Assembly (NCBI GenBank): GCA_022843265.1
Contig: JALHNZ010000012.1
Span: 1 to 64,000, forward strand
Source of the DNA: Gemmatimonadaceae bacterium
GTDB lineage: Bacteria; Gemmatimonadota; Gemmatimonadetes; Gemmatimonadales; Gemmatimonadaceae
Direction of reading: 5' to 3'
Length of the DNA stretch: 64,000 nucleotides
In this document: positions 18,608 through 28,043 of the stretch, in pieces
Numbering within the stretch: position 1 is the first letter of the stretch
Layout of the letters: each line of letters begins with the position of its first letter
Translations under genes and position numbers: made by a program
The notes under the pieces: generated by a model
Database searches by the model: none
What the model saw: the letters and a program-made list of their open reading frames with translations, nothing else
Told to the model about the DNA's origin: nothing

Positions 18608-18716
18608 ACTCGTCCTCTTCAATCCGTTGCTCTTCGGCGGACGGCCCGTACAAACCCGGCACCGGGATGTCGAGCAAGCGCAGATACACGACCCGCTGCG
18701 CGCGGTGGTGAATGAT
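18583..18716 (-). pseudogene. DinB-family gene remnant (C-terminal fragment)
   Basis: On the minus strand the frame reads IIHHRAQRVVYLRLLDIPVP and then GLYGPSAEEQRIEEDE before a stop at 18583. This is the conserved C-terminus of DinB-type metal-binding helical-bundle proteins (HHR-Q---YLRLL-VPVP--YGPSADE). An in-frame TGA sits immediately upstream (18717-18719) and then the dioxygenase coding end. Only about 44 codons survive and they overlap the SDR 3' end. Confidence 0.72.
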
Positions 18717-18737
18717 TCAGAAAGGATGAGCGATCGA

Positions 18738-19745
18738 TCAGTTCGGCAACGGCTTGAGACCCGCTTCAATAGACGCACGACGCGGCTCGAGAAACGGCGG
18801 CAACGCGAGTGAGTCGCCGAGTGTGCGCGGATCTTCGTCGGCGGAGAAGCCGGGCCCATCGGTGGCGAGCTCGAACAATGTACCGCCCGGTTCGCGGAAG
18901 TAGAGCGACTCAAAGTAGTAGCGCTCAACCAGACCCGAGTTCGGCACACCGAGTGATGTGAGGTGCGCCAACCACGCCTGCTGCGCCGCGTGATCGGTCA
19001 CGCGGAAGGCGACATGATGCACACCGCCGAACCCCTGCACCGCACGCGGCAGGTCCGAACGCGGCAGCACGTGCACTTCCGCCGACGCACCGCCGGGACC
19101 CATGGCGTACACAGAGATTTCCCGCGCGGCGGAATCCGGATCGGCGTAGCGGCCGGCCTCCGTCATGCCCATGACACCAGTCAGAAAGCGCGCGGTTGGT
19201 TCAAGCGAACGCACGTGCAGCACCACCGGGCCAAGTCCCAGAATAGCATGCTCGCGCGGCACCGGCGCCGTTTTCCACCATTCCTGTTCGGCCCGCTCGA
19301 GCTCCGCCGTTGCGGCATCAGCCGGCGCTGGAGCGTTCGCATCAACAATCAGCGCAAACGGCTGTCCTTCGGCGTCAGAAAACCGCAGCGCCGGCCGCCC
19401 CGCACGTGTGGTGCGTCCACGAACGATCATGCGCGCGTCGGCGCGCAGTCTCGCTTCCCACCAGTCGAGCGCGGCGTCCGACGGAATCCGCAGCCCCGTC
19501 TCAGCGACTTCGCCCGTGCCGGGCTGGCGCTTGGGCACGTGGCTCCACTCAAAGAACGTGAGTTCGGTCCCAGGGCGGCCGATTGCGTCACCATAAAAGA
19601 GGTGGTATGCGGACACGTCATCCTGATTGACGGTGCGCTTGACCAGCCGCATACCGAGCACGTCACGCGCCATGCTGAGATTGGCGCCAGCGCGGGCGGT
19701 GACAGCCGTGAGGTGGTGCAAACCGCCGAGGGCGGGAGCGTTCAT
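18738..19745 (-). CDS. Ring-cleaving dioxygenase (MhqA/MhqO-like glyoxalase fold)
   Basis: 335-residue vicinal-oxygen-chelate protein with two glyoxalase/bleomycin-resistance-type halves. The N-terminal LHHLTAVTARAGANLSM supplies the first His. The second half carries GGVHHVAFRVTDH and EPGGTLFELATDGPGF, giving the second His and the Glu of the Fe/Mn site. The group contains MhqO/LinE-like enzymes that open hydroquinone-type rings and are often controlled by MarR-type repressors sensing quinones. An inverted repeat overlaps its start region. No regulator gene is adjacent. Confidence 0.85.
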   Translation of the reverse strand: MNAPALGGLHHLTAVTARAGANLSMARDVLGMRLVKRTVNQDDVSAYHLFYGDAIGRPGTELTFFEWSHVPKRQPGTGEVAETGLRIPSDAALDWWEARLRADARMIVRGRTTRAGRPALRFSDAEGQPFALIVDANAPAPADAATAELERAEQEWWKTAPVPREHAILGLGPVVLHVRSLEPTARFLTGVMGMTEAGRYADPDSAAREISVYAMGPGGASAEVHVLPRSDLPRAVQGFGGVHHVAFRVTDHAAQQAWLAHLTSLGVPNSGLVERYYFESLYFREPGGTLFELATDGPGFSADEDPRTLGDSLALPPFLEPRRASIEAGLKPLPN

Positions 19746-19747
19746 TG

Positions 19748-19772
19748 GATATACTCCGAAAGAGGATATATC
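19748..19772. promoter_or_regulatory. Candidate operator upstream of the ring-cleaving dioxygenase
   Basis: Reading the minus strand, GATATATCCTC-TTTC-GGAGTATATC forms an imperfect dyad ending 3 bases before the start codon. The position inside the leader and the GATATA/TATATC arms suit a MarR- or PadR-type repressor. This is a positional inference; no cognate regulator lies in the window. Confidence 0.4.
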
Positions 19773-19886
19773 ACAGTACTGAGATATTATCTAGCGCGCA
19801 AGGGCTGGCGGTCCTCATGCGTTCACAGTTTGCCGAGTCGCGTGGCTCGCTGGCAATAAGCCATTTACAGGACACCTAGAAAACAC

Positions 19887-20915
19887 TTAACAGCCAGTAA
19901 GGCCACTCTCCCAACGAACTCTCCACGATGTACCCTCACGCTCCAAAAGCGCCAGCGCCGTGCCCGAGCCATCGTCGCGTCCGAGCACCAGCGTGATCCG
20001 ACGGCTTCCCGTCACGCGAAACGCCGCCAACGGCTCGCTGGCGATCACTTCTTCCTCTCTGCCACTCGCTCGCTCGAACCACGCGACGGTCCACTTCTTC
20101 GGACTGGGATCCCCGGTGGACACCACAATCAACATGCGCTCTTCAAGCGGCCGGTCTTCCTGCGGAATGCGTCGCACCAGCACCCCGACCGCAAACCCAT
20201 CGGCCGCCGCCGCGCCAGACGTGCCCGCGCTATCGAGTCCCGGCGCCACGCGATAGGCACGTAGCACCGTAAACGGCAGCCCGCGAAACGCACTGCTGCT
20301 GTCTTCCTGGAGCGACGAAGCCGCGCGCGTCAGCGCCGCCGCCAGCACCGACGAGTCACGAGAGGGGAGCGCTTCAATGGAGTCGAGCGGAATGGCCGAA
20401 ACCCGACCGACCGGAAGGGCCACGAGCCAGCGTGCAGCAATCGGGACGCCGCTCGACGCCTGCACACGCGCCACCGGCCACGTGGCACAGCCGCTGGCGG
20501 TGCTCGCCGTCGCCAAGGCGGCGTCTACCCGAACCACACCTTCACCCACGAGCCCCGCGCGGGAAAACAGCTGCACCGCACCAGCGCCCACGCGGGCGCG
20601 CAAACCCGTGGTGTCGCTCGGCATCGCGTCGGGCGCGATGAGTGGACTGAGCAACGTCGCCAGTTCGCGATCGGCCGGCTCCCCGACAACCGGCAACAAG
20701 AGAATGTCACCTAATGCCGGATCGTACGTCGACTCGAGAGTGGTGAGCTCGATGCTGTCCATCGCGGTGTCTACCACGGCAACCGAATCCACCGCCGGAG
20801 TCTCCTCACGCGCGGCATCGGCACACGCCGCCAGGCTCACCCCGACCAGCAGAACGCGAGTCGCGGAGAAAAATACAGAACGGAGGCTGGACTTCGCGTG
20901 AGTAGGCACGGACAC
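19887..20915 (-). CDS. Hypothetical lipoprotein
   Basis: 342-residue predicted lipoprotein. The signal segment SATRVLLVGVSLAACADA has lipobox LAAC. The mature part begins with an acidic Asp/Ser/Val-rich linker, then a folded region of mixed beta strands (LRARVGAGAVQLFSRAGLVG, WTVAWFERASGREEEVIASE). A terminal Cys (GLTGC) pairs potentially with the single internal SGCATW Cys. No domain recognised. It is divergent from the UMF1 transporter gene with 37 bases between the starts. Confidence 0.72.
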   Translation of the reverse strand: MSVPTHAKSSLRSVFFSATRVLLVGVSLAACADAAREETPAVDSVAVVDTAMDSIELTTLESTYDPALGDILLLPVVGEPADRELATLLSPLIAPDAMPSDTTGLRARVGAGAVQLFSRAGLVGEGVVRVDAALATASTASGCATWPVARVQASSGVPIAARWLVALPVGRVSAIPLDSIEALPSRDSSVLAAALTRAASSLQEDSSSAFRGLPFTVLRAYRVAPGLDSAGTSGAAAADGFAVGVLVRRIPQEDRPLEERMLIVVSTGDPSPKKWTVAWFERASGREEEVIASEPLAAFRVTGSRRITLVLGRDDGSGTALALLEREGTSWRVRWESGLTGC

Positions 20916-20952
20916 TAATCTGCTCGCAACTGCCCCCGTTTGTCAGCGGGTC

Positions 20953-22353
20953 ATGGTCACTGCGCGTTCCTCAAACCCCTCTCCGATGTCTGCTACGCCT
21001 GCGCCAAAGCGACGATTGCTTGAAACGTTGGGACTTCATCGACCAGAGCTGCGCGCGTGGGCCATGTACGATTGGGGCATTTCGGCCGCGCAAACTACGA
21101 TCATGACGGCGGTCTTTCCAATCTTCTTCGTATCGTACGCTGGTGCGGGAATGGCCGATACCAAGGCCACGGAAACGTGGGGCATTGCGAACACCATCGG
21201 CGCCGTACTCATCGCCATACTCGCCCCACTGCTCGGCGCTGTGGCTGATTACAAAGCCGCCAAAAAACGCTTCCTGACGCTGTTCATGATTCTGGGTGTG
21301 GGCGCCACCATGAGCATGTTCTTCATTGGACAGGGTCAGATCATGCTGGCGTCGGTGTTGTTTATTCTCACACTCGCGGGTGCAACCGGCAGCATGACGT
21401 TTTACGAAGCGTTGCTGCCGCACATTGCCTCCAGTGATGAAATCGACCGCGTGTCGACCGCCGGGTACGCGTTCGGGTACGTGGGTGGTGGCCTCCTCCT
21501 CGCACTCAATCTGTTGTGGATTCAACAGCCGGGCATGTTTGGTTTGCCGAGCGGCGAAGGGCTCACTCCGGAACAAGCGTCGCTTCCCGCACGTCTCGCC
21601 TTTGTCAGTGTTGGTGTCTGGTGGCTGCTATTCTCGCTGCCAATCCTGCGACGCGTCCCGGAGCCTCCACGCACGCTTGAAGCCGATGAACAGCCCGGCG
21701 CCAGCGCGTTTCGCATCGCGTTCACGCGTCTTGGCGAAACGGTGCGCGAACTGCGTGGATACAAGCAGGCGTTTCTGATGATGCTGGCGTTTACCATCTA
21801 CAACGATGGCATTCAAACCATCATCAAGATGGCCACGGTGTACGGCGCCGAAATTGGTATTGGCCAGAGCGATCTGATCACGGCCATTCTGCTGGTGCAG
21901 TTCATCGGCATTCCGTGCGCGTTTGCCTTTGGTGCGATCGCCGGAAAAATCGGGGCCAAGCGTTCCGTGTTTATTGGACTCACGGTGTACACCGGCATTT
22001 GCATCTTTGCCTATTTCATGAAGTCTGCGCGCGAGTTCTACATGCTCGCGATTCTGGTTGGCCTCGTACAAGGCGGCACACAGGCCCTCAGCCGTTCCAT
22101 GTTTGCAACGCTTATTCCCAAACACAAAAGCGGGGAATTTTTTGGCTTCTTCTCCGTGTTTGAAAAGTTTGGTGGCATCCTCGGACCGCTCGTTTTTGCC
22201 GTGGTCATCAATCAGTTTCAGTCGAGCCAGCTGGCGATTCTCAGTGTGATTGTCTTCTTCGTTGTTGGTGGAGTGCTGCTGTTGGGTGTTGACATGGAAG
22301 AAGGAGAACGAACCGCCCGTGCGGCTGAGGCCAGTGTTCGCGCCGTGAGCTGA
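20953..22353 (+). CDS. MFS transporter, UMF1 (Atg22-like) family
   Basis: 466-residue major-facilitator transporter with about 12 helices. The N-terminal WAMYDWGISAAQTTIMTAVF segment is the hallmark of the UMF1/Atg22 family (vacuole permease-like). A central cytoplasmic loop (RRVPEPPRTLEADEQPGASA) splits the two six-helix halves. The family is linked to amino-acid efflux in yeast; bacterial substrates are unknown. ATG 20986 is an alternative start 11 codons in. The acyltransferase starts 4 bases after the stop. Confidence 0.9.
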   Translation: MVTARSSNPSPMSATPAPKRRLLETLGLHRPELRAWAMYDWGISAAQTTIMTAVFPIFFVSYAGAGMADTKATETWGIANTIGAVLIAILAPLLGAVADYKAAKKRFLTLFMILGVGATMSMFFIGQGQIMLASVLFILTLAGATGSMTFYEALLPHIASSDEIDRVSTAGYAFGYVGGGLLLALNLLWIQQPGMFGLPSGEGLTPEQASLPARLAFVSVGVWWLLFSLPILRRVPEPPRTLEADEQPGASAFRIAFTRLGETVRELRGYKQAFLMMLAFTIYNDGIQTIIKMATVYGAEIGIGQSDLITAILLVQFIGIPCAFAFGAIAGKIGAKRSVFIGLTVYTGICIFAYFMKSAREFYMLAILVGLVQGGTQALSRSMFATLIPKHKSGEFFGFFSVFEKFGGILGPLVFAVVINQFQSSQLAILSVIVFFVVGGVLLLGVDMEEGERTARAAEASVRAVS

Positions 22354-22356
22354 ACC

Positions 22357-23880
22357 GTGTTGTTATACACGGTCTTTCGCCCGCTCGCGCGCATCGCACT
22401 CGGCTGGTACTACCGATCGGTTGAAGCCATTGGACTGGATCGCATTCCAACGAGCGGGCCGGTCTTCCTGGCCGGCAATCATCCAAATGCGCTCATGGAT
22501 GCGCTCGTGATCGGTGCGCTGGTGCCACGCCCCGTGCGATTGCTGGCCAAGTCCACGCTGTTCAAAAATCCGTTCACAGGCGCGTTGCTGCGGGCGGCCG
22601 GCGTGATACCACTGCACCGCGCCAAAGACCTCGCGCAAACAGACGCCAACAGCATTGATCCGTCGCGCAACGCGGCTTCGTTTCGTGCGGTGGCCGACGC
22701 GCTCTCCAAGGGCGGTGCGGTGGTGATCTTTCCCGAGGGGATCAGTCACGACGCACCACAGCTCGCCCCGCTACGGACCGGTCTCGCACGCATGGCGCTG
22801 GAAGCGCGCGATATGCATGGCGTGAAGGGCATCACGATTGTGCCGGTGGGCCTGGTATTCGAGGCCAAGGAAGCACCGCGCTCGCGTGTGTTGCTGCAGG
22901 TTGGTGACGCGATCAATCTGGACACACTCCGCGAGTCTGACGCCACTGTGGCAGCACTGACTGGGATTATTGATCAGCGTCTGCGTGCAGTCACGCTGAA
23001 CTTTCGCTCGGAAGAAGACGCGACACGCATGATGTCGTTGGCGCAGTCGCTGTTCGCGCTCTTTACGCCGGTCACGCGGATTGGAGCCGAAGCCGATTCG
23101 CTGGCCGATGTGGTGCAGCTCGTACAGCGCATCAACCGCGCCGCGGCGCGCATCACCGGTGAGTTTACGGTCATGCACACGGCGGTGCCTCACAGTGACG
23201 CCATGTCACACGAAGCGAAAGACATCGTGGACGGCACCAGTGCTGCCTCGATGTCGCTCAAGAGCAGACCGACACCGCGCAGCACGGCCGCGTATCGCAT
23301 TGGCTCACGCGACATAGCACTGACCACGCGCATGCAAGCGTTTGAAAAACGTTTGTCGGCACTGAACGTGAAGCTCGCCCGCGAGGAGCTGGCGATTGAA
23401 GACATTCAGATTGATCCGGGCAGTGCAGCGGGCACCCGTTTCGCGTGGCGGGAAGGTGCGCTTGCACTCGTTCGCGGACCGATCGGACTGTGGGGCCGCA
23501 TCAATCATTGGGTACCGATCACGCTGACCCGCACCATGGCGCTTCGCGGGGTGAAGAGCCTGGACCAGCCGGCCATGCGTAGTGTGATCTTTGGTCTCGT
23601 GTTGGTGCTGGGGTTTTACGCCGTGCAAACGGGACTGGTGGCGTGGCTGGCCGGTACATGGTGGGCGCTTGCATACGCGCTATCGCTCGTGCCCTCGGCG
23701 AGCAGTGATTTCCGATTTGGCGACCGTACGCGGAGAGCGCGTGAGCGCATGCGCGCCTACTTCCGATTCAGACGTGACACTGCGCTGCAACGCACCCTGC
23801 GCGCCGAAGCGGAATGGCTTCGCGATGAGGCGCTCGCATTGGAACACGCGTTGCACGAGGGAGAAGCGGTCCCGCGCTGA
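22357..23880 (+). CDS. PlsC-like 1-acyl-glycerol-phosphate acyltransferase domain protein
   Basis: 507-residue membrane-associated acyltransferase. The N-terminal 230 residues hold the PlsC fold: NHPNALMD (NHX4D catalytic motif, residues 43-50), an IPLHRAKD block and FPEG in VVIFPEGISHD. The C-terminal half is long for PlsC and contains a helical segment plus two hydrophobic helices (SVIFGLVLVLGFYAVQTGLV, LAYALSL) and an Arg-rich tail. It probably acylates lysophosphatidate or another glycerolipid. It starts GTG 22357 and is likely cotranscribed with the UMF1 gene. Confidence 0.87.
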   Translation: MLLYTVFRPLARIALGWYYRSVEAIGLDRIPTSGPVFLAGNHPNALMDALVIGALVPRPVRLLAKSTLFKNPFTGALLRAAGVIPLHRAKDLAQTDANSIDPSRNAASFRAVADALSKGGAVVIFPEGISHDAPQLAPLRTGLARMALEARDMHGVKGITIVPVGLVFEAKEAPRSRVLLQVGDAINLDTLRESDATVAALTGIIDQRLRAVTLNFRSEEDATRMMSLAQSLFALFTPVTRIGAEADSLADVVQLVQRINRAAARITGEFTVMHTAVPHSDAMSHEAKDIVDGTSAASMSLKSRPTPRSTAAYRIGSRDIALTTRMQAFEKRLSALNVKLAREELAIEDIQIDPGSAAGTRFAWREGALALVRGPIGLWGRINHWVPITLTRTMALRGVKSLDQPAMRSVIFGLVLVLGFYAVQTGLVAWLAGTWWALAYALSLVPSASSDFRFGDRTRRARERMRAYFRFRRDTALQRTLRAEAEWLRDEALALEHALHEGEAVPR

Positions 23881-23885
23881 CCGTA

Positions 23886-24407
23886 TCAGCGCTCCGGTGA
23901 ACGCTCCGGTGAACGCTCCACCGAACGCGACGGTGGCAAGTACGGTCCACCGAGATCCCAGTGCCAGGCGGCGCGGCGCACACCCGTGCGTGGGTCCTTG
24001 AGCGGCTTGTCTTGCAAACGATCCGCTGGAATTCCAACAAACGCACCGTACGTCAGCAAGAGCTCGCGATCGGTCGACACCAGATGCGCCATCGGTCGAC
24101 CCATCCACACATGAAAGTGTAGCCACATGCCGCCGTCCATGGCGTGGATCATGCCGTCAGTGCGACGCGCGAACTCGCGCAGCGCGAATCGATCGCGTGC
24201 CACCAACGTGCGCGCGACAATGCCGTCAACTTCGTGCGCATTCGGACGAGGCGGCGGAGTACGACCCGGCAACGCCGGCGGCAACTCGTCAGGATTGAAC
24301 GCGGCTCCATGGCTCATGGCATGCAGCCAAATAGAGAACGCGCCGGTCCGCAAGCGATGCTTCCGGATCCGGCGCGTGTACTGACCGATATGGCGAGCCC
24401 GGGGCAC
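23886..24407 (-). CDS. Hypothetical protein (weak DUF4031-like pattern)
   Basis: 173 residues from GTG 24407, or 143 from ATG 24317 (MSHGAAFNPDELPPAL). I do not recognise it firmly. The order GRPMAHLVSTDRELLLTYGAFVGIP followed later by HWDLGGP resembles small DUF4031-type proteins in which MAHL...ELH...HYD recur, but this is only a pattern impression. The C-terminus ends in a tandem SPERSPER encoded by a perfect GCTCCGGTGAAC duplication. It converges on the acyltransferase with 5 bases between the stops and lies 14 bases after the pilin stop. Confidence 0.6.
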   Translation of the reverse strand: MPRARHIGQYTRRIRKHRLRTGAFSIWLHAMSHGAAFNPDELPPALPGRTPPPRPNAHEVDGIVARTLVARDRFALREFARRTDGMIHAMDGGMWLHFHVWMGRPMAHLVSTDRELLLTYGAFVGIPADRLQDKPLKDPRTGVRRAAWHWDLGGPYLPPSRSVERSPERSPER

Positions 24408-24421
24408 GGGCGTTCAGCACA

Positions 24422-24817
24422 TCAGTTGCAGTTCACCACACCTTCGTTGACCGCTGGAGCGACAGGCGCGGCGCTTCCGTAAAAGACTGCGCACGTGAGC
24501 GGATCCGCGGCCGGATGCGTTGCAGTAGCCGACCAGCCACCAACGCTCGCTTCCGTAATCGTGAGCACCACTCCTGGCGAGCCTTCAAACGCCACGTTCG
24601 CCAGGACCGTGGTGTAGGTCTCATTCGAGTAGAAATAATCTTCCTGCTGACTGGACAGGTTTCGCAGGTCGCTCTTCATGGACGAGGCGTAGCTGCGGCC
24701 CTTGGTCTCGTTGAACTTCGGGATCGCGATCGCGGCCAGGATGCCAATGACCACAACTACGATCAGCAACTCGATCAGCGTGAATCCGCGCCGACCCGTC
24801 AACGCGCTTGTGCCCAT
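24422..24817 (-). CDS. Type IV pilin-like protein
   Basis: 131-residue prepilin. The class III signal MGTSALTGRRG|FTLIELLIVVVV has prepilin-peptidase cleavage after Gly11 and the Glu at position +5 needed for assembly. The N-terminal helix continues to about residue 55, then a small beta domain. Two Cys (LTC, and the penultimate NC) form the D-region loop, ending VNCN as in PilA-type major pilins. The assembly genes are not in the window. Confidence 0.9.
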   Translation of the reverse strand: MGTSALTGRRGFTLIELLIVVVVIGILAAIAIPKFNETKGRSYASSMKSDLRNLSSQQEDYFYSNETYTTVLANVAFEGSPGVVLTITEASVGGWSATATHPAADPLTCAVFYGSAAPVAPAVNEGVVNCN

Positions 24818-25057
24818 CGCACCACCTCAGGAAGAGAACCTGCCGAGTCGTGACGGTGCGATGTATGCCCCGCCCATGCCGGCTGCTGCGAGGACTAAGA
24901 GCAAGGGCGGTGCCGCAGTGTGCAAGAAAGCGCAAACCTTTGTTTTACAACGAGTTGGAGTTTTCCACGTACTTCACCTCTGTGATCTGAGCATCGCGAA
25001 GCCCATCCCGTTCTGGCAAAACGCAACACCGCGGCAGCGGCGACCGCCGTGGCGTGA

Positions 25058-28021
25058 TCAGGCTTTGGACGCCAGCCAGTTGTCCCCAACACCGATATCC
25101 ACAACGAGAGGCACGGCCAGCTCCGCGGCGCCTTCCATTTGTTGTTTCACCAGCGCGGACAGGGCCTCTACCTCGCCGGTGGGCACCTCGAACACCAGTT
25201 CGTCGTGCACCTGGAGCAGCATGCGAGCCGCCAGCGGACCGGTGGCCAGAGCCTCATGAATGCGAAGCATGGCGATCTTGATCAGATCGGCCGCCGACCC
25301 CTGAATCGGTGCATTGGCGGCCACGCGTTCTCCGAAGGCTCGCGTATTGAAGTTCCGATCCTTGAGCTCCGGAATGAAACGCCGACGCTTGAATATGGTC
25401 TCCACGTATCCGCGCGCTTTCGCGTCCACCACGCACTGCTCGAGGAATGCTTTGACGCCCGCAAAGCGTTCGAAATATGTCTCGATAAACGCCTTGGCTT
25501 CACCCTGCGAAATCTTGAGCTGACGCGCCAGCGCAAACGCGCCTTGCCCATAGATTGTGGCAAAGTTGATCGTCTTGGCACGCGCTCGCATTTCACTCGT
25601 CACGTCCGCGAGCTCCACACCAAAGATCACGGCCGCCGTTTGTTTGTGAATGTCGCCACCCGCGAGAAACGCCTCAACAAAAGCGGGATCGCCGGAGAGA
25701 TGCGCGAGCAGTCGCAGCTCAATCTGTGAGTAGTCGGCCGCGAGCAACTTGCATCCTTCGCGTGGCACGAAGCCACGACGAATGTCTCGACCCAGTTCGC
25801 GACGGATCGGAATGTTCTGCAGATTTGGATCGCTCGACGAGAGTCGTCCTGTGGCCGCGACGGTCTGATTGTACGACGTGTGCAATCGCTGATCGCGCGG
25901 ATGCACCAGTTTGGGCAGCGTATCGATGTACGTGCCTTCAAGCTTGAACAGCTCGCGGTACTCCATAAGCAGCGTGGGCAACGTATGCCCTTCTTCCGCG
26001 AGCTCCTGCAACACGCTGGCATCGGTACTCGGACCAGTAACCGTTTTTTTCTTGACGGGCAGGCCGAGCTTTTCGAAGAGAATGGTGCGCAGCTGCGGAT
26101 TGGAGTTGATGTTGAACGTCTCGCCCGCGGCCTCGTAGATCTCCTGCTCCACCCGCTCACGCTCGCGCTGAAAGCGTGTTTTGAGTGAGGCGAACCAGCT
26201 CAGATCAATGGCGATGCCTTCCCACTCCATATCGGCGAGCACGCGCACCAGCGGCATCTCAATGTCGTCGAACAACGACTGCATGCCGAGATCCACCAGA
26301 CCGGGCTGCAACACGTTGTACAAGCGCCACGTCACGTCCACATCTTCGCACGAATAGTCACGCGCTGCGTCAACCGGCACGACATCAATGTTGAGTTGAT
26401 GGCGACCCTTGCCACACAACTGTTCGTACGACGTCATCGTATGTCCGAGATGCTCAAACGCCAGCTGATCCAGACCATGAGATCGCCGACTCGGATCCAG
26501 GATGTAGCTGATGAGCATCGTGTCGGCATCAAGCCCTTCGAGCGCGACACCACTGCTGCGCAACACGAGCACATCGTACTTCGCATTTTGTGCCAACTTG
26601 CGCACGCCGGGATCCGCCAGCAACGCGCGAAGCGGCGCCATATCGTGGCTGGTAATCGCGGGCAGGTTGACCGGCGTACTGCCGGACTGCGACAACCTGG
26701 CACCGGCAATCCCCGCGTCACCGGACAGCAGCGACAGATTGCCGGCACCATCGTACGCCTGATGCGCAAATGGCAGGTAATACGCTTCACCGGGCGCCAC
26801 CGCGATCGACAATCCCACCAGTGTGCAGCGCAGCGGATCCACGGCAATAGGCGCGTCCGCATGGCGCACTGTTTCGGTGTCGAACGCGATGCGTCCACTT
26901 TCGCGCGCACGGGCAATCACATGTGCCACACCCTCGAGCGTATCAACGAGTGTGTACGTGGAGTCCGTGCGCACCGGCACACCCGACGCTCCCGTGTGCA
27001 TCGTGACTGTTGGCATCTGCACCGCACTGCCCGAATCCGTGTCTGAAGCCGGCGCAGTCAGCGCGCTCGGCGCGCTCGCAGCAGGTGCCGCCGTCACACC
27101 AGTCGGCGTGGGCAAATCACGCAACAACGAATTGAACTCCAGCTCCTGATACAACAACCGCAGCGCATCAAGATCGGGCGAACTCACGGCCAGTCGCGCC
27201 GGATCAAACTCCACTGGCACATCGGTGCGAATCGTCACCAGCGTTTTTGACAACCGCGCGTTGTCGGCCTGCGTCTGCAACGCTTCACGTGGACGCTTCT
27301 TGGTGATTTCATCCACGTGCGCCAGAATGTTTTCGAGCGCACCGTACGCTTCGATCAACTCGATCGCACCTTTTTCACCAATGCCCTTCACGCCCGGCAC
27401 ATTATCCGACGAGTCACCAACGAGCGCGAGATAGTCCACGACGCGTTCCGGTGCGATCCCGAGTCGCTCGTTCGCGTTCTCCATGCCCACCCACTGCTCA
27501 TCCACCGCTGCCGGACCGCCACGTCCCGGATTCAGCAACCACACATGGGGTTGCAACAGCTGATAAAAATCCTTGTCGCCGGACACAATCACCACATCAA
27601 ATCCCGCTTCCACACCCTGACGCGCGAGCGTGCCAATCACATCGTCGGCTTCATAGCCCTCCACGGCAAGCACCGGCACATCGTACGCGCGCAACAGCTG
27701 CCGCACGCGTTCAATGCCGGTGTCAAAATCTGCCTGCAGATCATCGGCCAGCTTCTCACGGGTGGCCTTGTACGCGGGATACAGCTCGTCACGGAACGAC
27801 GCGCCGGCGTCATGTACCCAGGCAAGGTTCTCTGGTTTGTGCGTGATCAGGAGGCGCTTGAGAAAACTCGCGATGCCCCAGGCAATCGAGGTGTTCTCAC
27901 CGCGACGCGTCACCAGGGGGCGATTGATCAGCGCAAAAAACGCACGATAAATGACCGCGTAGCCGTCGACCAAAAACAGTCGCGGTCTGGACGGCAACGT
28001 CACTTTTGAATTGTCGGGCAC
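25058..28021 (-). CDS. polA: DNA polymerase I
   Basis: 987-residue PolA with three modules. The 5' nuclease (about 1-300) begins LFLVDGYAVIYRAFFAL. The 3'-5' proofreading domain (about 350-560) retains the DXE motif in IAFDTETV and a late YSCEDVDVTWRLY Exo III block, so proofreading is likely active. The polymerase domain has motif A DYSQIELRLLAHLSGD (about 762), motif B RARAKTINFATIYGQG (about 811) and motif C VHDELVFEVP (about 936). An Ala/Pro/Thr-rich linker (about 305-350) makes it longer than E. coli PolA. It fills Okazaki gaps and repair patches. Confidence 0.97.
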   Translation of the reverse strand: MPDNSKVTLPSRPRLFLVDGYAVIYRAFFALINRPLVTRRGENTSIAWGIASFLKRLLITHKPENLAWVHDAGASFRDELYPAYKATREKLADDLQADFDTGIERVRQLLRAYDVPVLAVEGYEADDVIGTLARQGVEAGFDVVIVSGDKDFYQLLQPHVWLLNPGRGGPAAVDEQWVGMENANERLGIAPERVVDYLALVGDSSDNVPGVKGIGEKGAIELIEAYGALENILAHVDEITKKRPREALQTQADNARLSKTLVTIRTDVPVEFDPARLAVSSPDLDALRLLYQELEFNSLLRDLPTPTGVTAAPAASAPSALTAPASDTDSGSAVQMPTVTMHTGASGVPVRTDSTYTLVDTLEGVAHVIARARESGRIAFDTETVRHADAPIAVDPLRCTLVGLSIAVAPGEAYYLPFAHQAYDGAGNLSLLSGDAGIAGARLSQSGSTPVNLPAITSHDMAPLRALLADPGVRKLAQNAKYDVLVLRSSGVALEGLDADTMLISYILDPSRRSHGLDQLAFEHLGHTMTSYEQLCGKGRHQLNIDVVPVDAARDYSCEDVDVTWRLYNVLQPGLVDLGMQSLFDDIEMPLVRVLADMEWEGIAIDLSWFASLKTRFQRERERVEQEIYEAAGETFNINSNPQLRTILFEKLGLPVKKKTVTGPSTDASVLQELAEEGHTLPTLLMEYRELFKLEGTYIDTLPKLVHPRDQRLHTSYNQTVAATGRLSSSDPNLQNIPIRRELGRDIRRGFVPREGCKLLAADYSQIELRLLAHLSGDPAFVEAFLAGGDIHKQTAAVIFGVELADVTSEMRARAKTINFATIYGQGAFALARQLKISQGEAKAFIETYFERFAGVKAFLEQCVVDAKARGYVETIFKRRRFIPELKDRNFNTRAFGERVAANAPIQGSAADLIKIAMLRIHEALATGPLAARMLLQVHDELVFEVPTGEVEALSALVKQQMEGAAELAVPLVVDIGVGDNWLASKA

Positions 28022-28043
28022 GACGGGAAGGAGCGAGCAGGAA

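Noticed and set aside
24818-25057. Gap between pilin and polA searched for a gene or terminator
   Set aside because: A GC-rich hairpin near 25042-25055 lacks a T-run and no coding frame is convincing; it probably holds only the pilin promoter.
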